Shown here piece after piece: positions 26,001-32,008 of a DNA stretch of 64,000 bases; the stretch's first letter is position 1; each line of letters opens with the position of its first letter. This stretch comes from Terrimonas ferruginea DSM 30193 (GTDB taxonomy: Bacteria; Bacteroidota; Bacteroidia; Chitinophagales; Chitinophagaceae). The translations under genes were made by a program, and so were the position numbers. The notes beneath the pieces were generated by a model. It was not told the origin of the DNA. It worked only from the letters and a program-made list of their open reading frames with translations, and made no database searches. Location of the stretch: positions 151,708 to 215,707 of the forward strand of contig NZ_AUDS01000009.1 in assembly GCF_000425585.1 (NCBI RefSeq), given 5' to 3'.

Positions 26001-26438
26001 GTGAGTATTCAAAATAAACTGCGTGAATTTATGAACGGTAAAATCGAAGCCCAGAAAGAAGCAGGTGCCGCATTCCTGAAAGAGAACCGCGAAAAGCCCG
26101 GTGTAACAGAACTGCCCGAAGGCATCCAGTACGAAGTGATCAAAGAAGGTAACGGCAGGCAACCGGTGCTGCAGGATACCGTGAAGGCCCATTACCGTGG
26201 CGCATTGCTCGATGGCAAAGAGTTCGACAGCTCCTTCCGCCGCAATCAGCCTTTCAGTGCCCCGCTGACCGCCCTGATCAAAGGATGGCAGATCGCTATT
26301 CCCCTGATGAAGGAAGGCAGTCACTGGCGTTTATGGATCCCGTCTCACCTCGCATACGGAGACAGAGGCGCAGGCAGCGATATTCCCGGAGGTGCTACAC
26401 TCTTGTTTGAAGTAGAGTTACTGGAAATTGTAAAATAA
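26001..26438 (+). CDS. FKBP-type peptidyl-prolyl cis-trans isomerase
   Basis: A 145-residue PPIase that begins with GTG (SIQNKLREFM). A short helical segment is followed by the FKBP domain: GIQYEVIKEGNG, VKAHYRGALLDGKEFDSSF, LIKGWQIAIPLMKEGSHWRLWIPSHLAYGDRGAG and IPGGATLLFEVELLEI. There is no signal peptide, so it is probably cytoplasmic, unlike most Mip/FkpA relatives. It lies between the ABC ATPase and the bacillithiol transferase gene (7 bases downstream), probably in one operon. Confidence 0.93.
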   Translation: MSIQNKLREFMNGKIEAQKEAGAAFLKENREKPGVTELPEGIQYEVIKEGNGRQPVLQDTVKAHYRGALLDGKEFDSSFRRNQPFSAPLTALIKGWQIAIPLMKEGSHWRLWIPSHLAYGDRGAGSDIPGGATLLFEVELLEIVK

Positions 26439-26445
26439 CTATAGC

Positions 26446-26976
26446 ATGGCAGCAGATCCTCGTTATCCGGTTGGACAGTACGAACCGAAACCATTTTCCA
26501 TTGAAACAAAAGTGGAATGGCTGGCCGATATCAAGTTTCTTCCGCAGGCACTTGAATATGCCCTGCTCAATCTGAACGAAGATCAATTGCATACGCCTTA
26601 CCGCGAAGGAGGGTGGACCATTCATCAGCTGGTGCATCACGTTGCGGATAGCCATATCAATGCCTATTGCCGCTTCAAACTCGGTTTGACGGAAGATAAT
26701 CCGACCATCAAACCCTATGAAGAAAAGCTCTGGGTCACTTTGCATGACGTGGAAAAATTACCGGTCAATGTATCGATAACATTATTGCACGCATTACATC
26801 TCCGCTGGTATGAAACGCTGAAATATGTGACGGATGATGAATGGAACAATCGCACGGTGTTTCATCCGGAACAGAAAAAAACAATGCGTTTGTGGTACCT
26901 GTTGGGATTGTATGCCTGGCATTGCCGTCACCACGTGGCGCACATCAATGCGCTGCGTGAACAAAAAGGGTGGTAA
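26446..26976 (+). CDS. BstA/YfiT-type bacillithiol S-transferase (DinB fold)
   Basis: A 176-residue four-helix protein of the DinB/YfiT family. It begins DPRYPVGQYEPKP and carries the metal-binding histidines in WTIHQLVHHVADSH (60-70) and in HCRHHVAHI (159-167). In Firmicutes this family transfers bacillithiol to electrophiles; YfiT was first described as a putative metal hydrolase. The presence of bshC and a bacilliredoxin in the same window supports the bacillithiol role, but activity is inferred. It lies 7 bases after the FKBP gene and overlaps or abuts the NUDIX gene region. Confidence 0.88.
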   Translation: MAADPRYPVGQYEPKPFSIETKVEWLADIKFLPQALEYALLNLNEDQLHTPYREGGWTIHQLVHHVADSHINAYCRFKLGLTEDNPTIKPYEEKLWVTLHDVEKLPVNVSITLLHALHLRWYETLKYVTDDEWNNRTVFHPEQKKTMRLWYLLGLYAWHCRHHVAHINALREQKGW

Positions 26977-26981
26977 GTACT

Positions 26982-27524
26982 ATGAAATGGCGAATCCTTT
27001 CTTCTGAATATCTCTTTCACGATCTGTGGTTCAAGGTTCGCAAGGACCGCTGCGAAACACCTTCCGGAAAGATCATTGACCCTTATTACGTCTATGAATT
27101 TCCCACCTGGGTAGCGGCTGTTCCCATTACGGAAGACGGCCGTGTGATCATGGTGAAGCAATACCGCCATGCGCTTGGTGAAGTCTGCGTCGAAATCCCC
27201 GGCGGCTGTATGGATGATACGGATAAAGACCACCAATCGGCCATTGCCAGGGAGCTGCTCGAAGAGACCGGCTACGAATTTTCACAATTCGATTACCTGG
27301 GAAGAATATCTGCCAACCCATCCACCAATAATAACCTGCTGCACATGTTTCTCGCCCGCGGCGGCAAAAAAGTTGCCGAGCAACATCTCGACCCCAACGA
27401 AGAAATAGAAGTGGAGTTCTGGACCATCGATCAGTTGAAAGCAGCGGTCCGCAACAACGAGATTGTGCAGGCGATGCACGTGACCTGTATTATGTATGCG
27501 CTGGAGAAACTAAGGCAAAAGTGA
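26982..27524 (+). CDS. NUDIX hydrolase, ADP-ribose pyrophosphatase-like
   Basis: A 180-residue NUDIX protein starting at 26982 (MKWRILSSEYLFHD), 5 bases after the transferase stop; a GTG start four codons upstream would overlap it. The Nudix box GGCMDDTDKDHQSAIARELL is followed by EETGYEF: the REL and EETG parts are intact, but the usual early glutamate is replaced by aspartate and the spacing is one residue longer. Overall layout (WVAAVPITEDGRVIMVKQYRH) fits the ADP-ribose/sugar nucleotide branch. The TGA stop is the TGA of the first GTGAATG repeat unit. Confidence 0.88.
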   Translation: MKWRILSSEYLFHDLWFKVRKDRCETPSGKIIDPYYVYEFPTWVAAVPITEDGRVIMVKQYRHALGEVCVEIPGGCMDDTDKDHQSAIARELLEETGYEFSQFDYLGRISANPSTNNNLLHMFLARGGKKVAEQHLDPNEEIEVEFWTIDQLKAAVRNNEIVQAMHVTCIMYALEKLRQK

Positions 27525-27790
27525 ATGGTGAATGGTGAATAGTGAATGGTGAATCGTCAATCGTGAATCGTGAATAGTCAATAGTCAATTGTCATCCCGA
27601 AGTTTCGGGAGTGAATGAACAGCCATAAGCTTACATTTTGCGCCTTAATTACTTTGCGCCTTCGCGTGAAAAGCAGCTTCGATATCAAGCAAAGCTGCAT
27701 AAGGAGCAGAGAGGCAAAGAATTACTAGAAACCAATGCCCGAAGCATCGGGTGGCTGTTTAACCCTACGCCTTACGCCTTATTCCTTCTA
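27521..27790. repeat. Mosaic heptamer-repeat locus G
   Basis: A GTGAATN/GTCAATN array (27522-27586) starts at the NUDIX stop codon. It is followed by the hairpin CCCGAAGTTTCGGG (27597-27610), AACAGCC, an inverted TTTGC module pair (about 27650-27718), the hairpin CCCGAAGCATCGGG (27739-27752) joined to GGCTGTTT, and a minus-sense NNNTAAG array (about 27763-27785) that meets the folC stop. Confidence 0.8.
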
Positions 27791-29074
27791 CCTCACTTCT
27801 CCCACTAGAAACACACTGCCGCAAACGAGGATAAGATCATCAGCATGCGCGGCGGCTTTGGCCGTGTTCATTGCATCGTTTACGTTGGCATAAATTTTCC
27901 CCTCAAGATTGTATTTGGAAGCTATGGCCTGTAACTCCCCGGCCGGCAGGGCACGTGGCAATGCAGCCTGCGTAAAATAGTATGTTGCCGTTGCCGGCAA
28001 CAATGCCACTACGGCATCAATGCTTTTGTCCTGCACCATACCGAGAATGATATGCAATTGATGATACGTGGTTACTTCCAGTTGCTCAACGATCTGCCGC
28101 ATGCCGTCTTCATTGTGTGCCACATCAAGGATAACGGAAGGATGTTCGCTGATGCGTTCCCAACGGCCGTGCAGTCCTGTGAGCCGGCGTACATGTTTCA
28201 GTGCTTTGCGAATAACACCCTGTTCGATCTGCCAGCCTTTTTCCCGCAAGGCAGATAAGGCTGTAAGCACGGTCAGCAGATTTTTTACCTGGTAAATACC
28301 GGAGAGGTCGAGATGATAACGTTGCGCATCGTTATGGTGGGCTTCTTCTACATTGACTACGAGTTCATGATTTTCCCAGAACCATTCAGTTGCCCGGAAT
28401 TTATCACCCGCCAGCAATAACGGGGCAACTTTTTCGGTTGCCTGTTGCAGGAAGACCGGTAAGGTTTCGGGTGTTGTTTCACCAATTACTACCGGTACAT
28501 GCTGTTTGATGATGCCTGCTTTTTCCCCGGCGATTTCAGCAAGTGTATTACCTAAGAGGTATTGATGATCGAGACCGATCTGCGTAATAACGGATAGCTC
28601 CGGAGTAATGATGTTGGTACTGTCGAGTCGTCCGCCGAGGCCGGTTTCTATTATGGCAATGTCTACCTGTTCATCTGCAAAATACTCGAAGGCCATGGCT
28701 ACGGTCAATTCAAAGAAGGAAGGCTCGATGGCATCGATCAGCGGCGCTGCTCTTTTTACAAAATCAACCACCCGATGTTCGGGAATCATTTCACCATCGA
28801 TGCGTATGCGTTCGCGGAAGTCGTGCAGATGGGGAGAGGTGTAAAGTGCCGTACGGTATCCGGCTTTTTGCAATACGGCTGCCAGCATATGACTCACCGA
28901 TCCCTTGCCGTTTGTTCCGGCCACATGTATGCTGCGGAACCGCGTGTGCGGATCACCAAGTTCATGACAAAGTTTGATCGTATTGGTGAGATCGGGCTTG
29001 AGCGCTGCCGCACCGATACGGCTGAACATCGGCAGACGGGTATAGAGGTAGTCAACTGTTTGTTGATAGTTCAT
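27788..29074 (-). CDS. folC: Folylpolyglutamate synthase / dihydrofolate synthase
   Basis: A 428-residue Mur-ligase-fold enzyme that adds glutamate to dihydropteroate and folates. Start at 29074, MNYQQTVDYLYTRLPMF, as in the family; the frame stays open upstream only because it runs through a repeat element. The P-loop GTNGKGSVSHML, the omega-loop-region TSPHLHDFRERI, IIETGLGGRLDSTN and DVAHNEDG are all present. The TAG stop is followed in sense by an NNNTAAG array. It lies downstream of the tonB-like gene. Confidence 0.95.
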   Translation of the reverse strand: MNYQQTVDYLYTRLPMFSRIGAAALKPDLTNTIKLCHELGDPHTRFRSIHVAGTNGKGSVSHMLAAVLQKAGYRTALYTSPHLHDFRERIRIDGEMIPEHRVVDFVKRAAPLIDAIEPSFFELTVAMAFEYFADEQVDIAIIETGLGGRLDSTNIITPELSVITQIGLDHQYLLGNTLAEIAGEKAGIIKQHVPVVIGETTPETLPVFLQQATEKVAPLLLAGDKFRATEWFWENHELVVNVEEAHHNDAQRYHLDLSGIYQVKNLLTVLTALSALREKGWQIEQGVIRKALKHVRRLTGLHGRWERISEHPSVILDVAHNEDGMRQIVEQLEVTTYHQLHIILGMVQDKSIDAVVALLPATATYYFTQAALPRALPAGELQAIASKYNLEGKIYANVNDAMNTAKAAAHADDLILVCGSVFLVGEVR

Positions 29075-29078
29075 GCGG

Positions 29079-29177
29079 AATGTGTAAATGTGCCCGATGA
29101 TATCGGGGCCATGTGTAAATGTGAAATTATGAAATCTCATTTTCACATTCCGCCGAAGGCGGACATATTTACACATT
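29079..29177. repeat. Four-arm inverted-repeat element, copy 2
   Basis: The outer arm AATGTGTAAATGTG (29079-29092) pairs with CATATTTACACATT (29164-29177) with one G-T wobble. Hairpin 1 is CCCGAT/ATCGGG (29093-29107, loop GAT). The inner stem starts at AATGTGAAA (about 29118) and closes with TTTCACATT near 29141-29149. Hairpin 2 is TCCGCC/GGCGGA (29149-29163, loop GAA). It fills the spacer between the tonB-like gene and folC. Confidence 0.87.
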
Positions 29178-29191
29178 TTTACATTTTGTCT

Positions 29192-30103
29192 CTATCCACC
29201 CAGGAGGAAATTAAACTCATACACCACTACCGACTCATTGTCGGATTTGTTGAAACGGTTGCGGCGGAGCCATTCGCGGACGATATCGATAGCCTGGCCA
29301 CTGCTGAGGGTAGAACCTCTTTCGGCACCCATATATGTGCCAACGCCGTCAGGAGATACTTTGATTTTTGCCAATACTTTACCGCGGAGGTTTTCACCGG
29401 CGTCCATCTTGCTGCCACCGCCGATTACGGTACGGTTACCGCTCACCATGCGCGGACCAGCTCCACGTCCGCCACCACTTCCGCGTCCACCACCTGCACC
29501 GGTACCTGAACCGCCACCCTGGCCGCTGCCATTGCCTACACCTGATCCTGTACCAGCACCACCGGGACGGGTATATACTGCGGCTTCATTGCCACCGGTG
29601 CCATTGCCATTGGTAGTAGCGCCTGTATAAGTTGGCTTACGCACAGGCTGCGGCGCTGTTGTTACAGGCGGAGCCGGCGTTTTATTGGGGGAAGTATTTT
29701 TATTGACCTCTTTTGCCTCGGGGCGCGGAACTTCAGGTTTTATGACGGGCGGGCTTGTTTTTTCCGGAGGAAATTCGTCTACGTCCTTCGATAATTCATC
29801 TTCTCCGGGCTGAGGAGGCGTATAAGGTGCCGTACCGGCTTTACCGGGCGCTTCAACGGGGTTACCACCACCGCCGCCGCCGCTTACGGGGCCGGGAGGC
29901 AGCACGGGCTCTGCTTCCGGGGGAAGCTGCAGATCCACCGTAATGCCTTCCTCCATCGGGGGAGGCTGCATAACCACAACGGGATGCTTCCACAGGATCA
30001 TGATCAGCAACAACAACCCGGCAATGCCCAGGGTCATCAATGCTGCCTGCGTATTCTTTCTGTTTTCAAATGTTGCTGCGGTCATGGTCAGTACGTTACT
30101 CAT
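29192..30103 (-). CDS. TonB-like energy transducer, Gly/Pro-rich
   Basis: A 303-residue protein with one N-terminal membrane helix (about 20-40, LMTLGIAGLLLLIMIL), a long proline/glutamate then glycine-rich periplasmic linker (55-235), and a C-terminal TonB-like domain (VLAKIKVSPDG, IVREWLRRNRFNKSD, VVYEFNFLL). It would transmit proton-motive force to outer-membrane receptors, but exbB/exbD are not adjacent. A minus-strand -7 box TACATTTG at 30112-30105 touches the first ATG, so translation may instead begin at the ATG at 30085 (MTAATFENRKN). Confidence 0.82.
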   Translation of the reverse strand: MSNVLTMTAATFENRKNTQAALMTLGIAGLLLLIMILWKHPVVVMQPPPMEEGITVDLQLPPEAEPVLPPGPVSGGGGGGNPVEAPGKAGTAPYTPPQPGEDELSKDVDEFPPEKTSPPVIKPEVPRPEAKEVNKNTSPNKTPAPPVTTAPQPVRKPTYTGATTNGNGTGGNEAAVYTRPGGAGTGSGVGNGSGQGGGSGTGAGGGRGSGGGRGAGPRMVSGNRTVIGGGSKMDAGENLRGKVLAKIKVSPDGVGTYMGAERGSTLSSGQAIDIVREWLRRNRFNKSDNESVVVYEFNFLLGG

Positions 30104-30182
30104 ACAAATGTATCTTTTGTTCGGCGATTATAATACCCGCAGGTTTTCCACACCTGTTATTAAACGACGCAAAGGGCGTACG

Positions 30183-30200
30183 CATTTCATATATGAAATG
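30183..30200. promoter_or_regulatory. 18-bp perfect palindrome between tonB-like gene and ispD
   Basis: CATTTCATA followed by its exact complement TATGAAATG, in the 200-base divergent spacer. Its size and symmetry suit a dimeric regulator. A small hairpin AAGCCC/GGGCTT follows at 30228-30244, and a weak -7-like TAATTTCG precedes ispD. Confidence 0.45.
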
Positions 30201-30303
30201 TTAAAAAGTTTTGTTAAGACAATACACAAGCCCATTCAGGGCTTTTCCCCGCATTTTCAGGTCTTGGTTGGCAAAAGTGTTAATTTCGTGTTTTAGTTCC
30301 CTT

Positions 30304-30981
30304 ATGAAGAAATACGCAATCATCGTAGCCGGCGGCACAGGTTCCAGAATGGGTAGCCAGACTCCTAAACAATTCCTGTTGCTTCGCGACAAACCGGTGC
30401 TTTATTATACGCTCAAAACATTTTTCGATGCTTACGACGATCTGCAGGTGATCCTCGTGTTGCCCGTAGATTATACGGACATGGGCCAGGAAATCATCGA
30501 TGCCTGGTTCGATCAGGACCGGATCCGTATTACGGCTGGCGGTGATACCCGTTTCCAATCGGTTAAAAACGGATTGGAGCTTGTGGAAGACGAATCCATC
30601 GTTTTTGTACACGATGCCGTGCGTTGCCTGCTCTCCACCAATCTTATTCATCGTTGTTATGAACAGACACTGGAAACAGGTTCTGCTATTCCCGCGCTCG
30701 CCAGCCGCGACAGCGTACGCATCGTAAGCGAAGACAACAGCGATGCCATCGACCGCAACACGGTGATGTTGATACAGACACCCCAGACATTCCACAGCAA
30801 GCTCATCGTGCCTGCCTTCCAGATCGATTACAAAGACAAATTCACCGATGAAGCCACGGTTGTCGAAGCATTTGGTATGAAAGTAACATTGGTAGAAGGC
30901 GAGGAGCAAAATATCAAACTCACACGCCCGATCGATATGTTTATTGCGGAGCGGCTTTTAGAGCAGTCAGTGAATGCCTAG
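30304..30981 (+). CDS. ispD: 2-C-methyl-D-erythritol 4-phosphate cytidylyltransferase
   Basis: A 225-residue nucleotidyltransferase of the MEP isoprenoid pathway (MEP + CTP to CDP-ME). I start at 30304, MKKYAIIVAGGTGSRMG, because the glycine-rich CTP-binding loop must be N-terminal; the frame is open 31 codons further upstream through non-coding spacer. HDAVRCLLS and the conserved DEATVVEAFGMKVTLVEGEEQNIKLTRPID (in two parts, around 180-210) confirm the family. The gene is divergent from the tonB-like gene and followed by a four-arm repeat element. Confidence 0.94.
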   Translation: MKKYAIIVAGGTGSRMGSQTPKQFLLLRDKPVLYYTLKTFFDAYDDLQVILVLPVDYTDMGQEIIDAWFDQDRIRITAGGDTRFQSVKNGLELVEDESIVFVHDAVRCLLSTNLIHRCYEQTLETGSAIPALASRDSVRIVSEDNSDAIDRNTVMLIQTPQTFHSKLIVPAFQIDYKDKFTDEATVVEAFGMKVTLVEGEEQNIKLTRPIDMFIAERLLEQSVNA

Positions 30982-30990
30982 ATGCTGCGG

Positions 30991-31099
30991 AATGTGTAAA
31001 TGTGCCCGCCCGTGGCGGGGCCATGTGAAAATGTTTTTTTGCTACTAATCATTTTCATATTTACACATTTACTCATTTTCACATTGCGCCAAAGGCGCA
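30991..31099. repeat. Four-arm inverted-repeat element, copy 3 (rearranged)
   Basis: The outer arm AATGTGTAAATGTG (30991-31004) and hairpin 1 CCCGCC/GGCGGG (31005-31019, loop CGT) are intact. The inner arm CATGTGAAAATG (31022-31033) pairs with CATTTTCACAT at 31074-31084. The outer return arm CATATTTACACATT lies at 31057-31070, inside the inner loop rather than after hairpin 2. Hairpin 2 is TGCGCC/GGCGCA (31085-31099) and directly abuts the stop of the minus-strand GNAT-like gene. Confidence 0.85.
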
Positions 31100-31999
31100 T
31101 TACTTCTTCAGCCATTTCAAATAAAACGGCAGCCGGTTGATCCGGATCGCGGGATACCATTCGGGTTGTGCACCGAAACCTTCATAAAAGAAGGCAAGAC
31201 TATTTATATCGGACCCTTCAAAGTCGAGCAATAACGACTGTCCCGCATGGGTGGTAATAAAATGATCGATCAAAAGATGGGAAGCGCCAACCGTTTTGCC
31301 GGCGGGATCATTTCCCACTAAAATATAATAGGCACGTTTACTATCACGAAAGAACACGGCTGATGCCAGCAATTGTTGTTGCGGACCATACACACCGATC
31401 GTTTCCGCATTGCCTTGTTCGCGAAGAGCGGTAAACAATTGTCCGAAACGCAAATAATCTTCTTCCTTCGCTGGCGCAATGCTTAATTTGCTCAACGCAA
31501 TAATATCCTTCAGCGGTATATCCTTTTTTACCACACATCCGAGCTGGATCGCTTTGCGCAGGTTGCGGCGATGCGATTCACGATACACTTTTTTTAGTTC
31601 ATCCGCGGACCGCGAAAGATCGAGGAGGTAATTTCTGCGCATAATGCCCGGCACATTTTCTCCGCGAAGATCATTGCTGCTATTGAGCGATATTTCCGTC
31701 AGCTTGAATTTGGCCGGAATAGCGTTGATAAAATCTTTTACAGACACCGGCGAAGTTGCAAACACGCCAAGCATCGGCGTAAAAGCAGGCTGATACAGGT
31801 AATGAATACCGTATTTCTTATTCCAGGTTAGCGGCATCACCGCTTCGTAGTCACCAAGCACCAGGGCATCCCATTGCGGCGCCATGCAGTCAAGATAAAA
31901 AGAATGCGCATACAACAAACCGGAAGAACATTTTTCCAAACATTCATCCCATTTCGCCTTGTCCAGGTCTGCGTGCTTGATATATCGGATGGCCGGCAT
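31100..31999 (-). CDS. GNAT/FemAB-like acyltransferase
   Basis: A 299-residue cytoplasmic protein beginning MPAIRYIKHADLDKAKWDECL. The pattern of a first GNAT-like half (HSFYLDCMAPQWDALVLGDY, VMPLTWNKKYGI) followed by a helical insertion and a second half with SHRRNLRKA and RAYYILVGNDPAGKTVGAS resembles FemAB-type double GNAT folds used in Bacteroidota surface-polysaccharide or peptidyl transfer. The substrate is unknown. The next gene on the strand, the M1 peptidase, lies 9 bases upstream, so the two likely share a transcript. The stop is adjacent to a repeat hairpin. Confidence 0.7.
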   Translation of the reverse strand: MPAIRYIKHADLDKAKWDECLEKCSSGLLYAHSFYLDCMAPQWDALVLGDYEAVMPLTWNKKYGIHYLYQPAFTPMLGVFATSPVSVKDFINAIPAKFKLTEISLNSSNDLRGENVPGIMRRNYLLDLSRSADELKKVYRESHRRNLRKAIQLGCVVKKDIPLKDIIALSKLSIAPAKEEDYLRFGQLFTALREQGNAETIGVYGPQQQLLASAVFFRDSKRAYYILVGNDPAGKTVGASHLLIDHFITTHAGQSLLLDFEGSDINSLAFFYEGFGAQPEWYPAIRINRLPFYLKWLKK

Positions 32000-32008
32000 G
32001 CAGCTATA

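Noticed and set aside
29074-29176. N-terminal extension of FolC by 34 residues
   Set aside because: The extension is a translation of the four-arm repeat; the family start is MNYQQTVDYLYTRL at 29074.
29238-29630. 130-codon proline-rich plus-strand frame
   Set aside because: It is the complement of the glycine-rich TonB-like linker.
25075-31099. Four-arm element as a classical MITE or insertion sequence remnant
   Set aside because: I cannot see target-site duplications or any transposase in the window; kept only as an open alternative.
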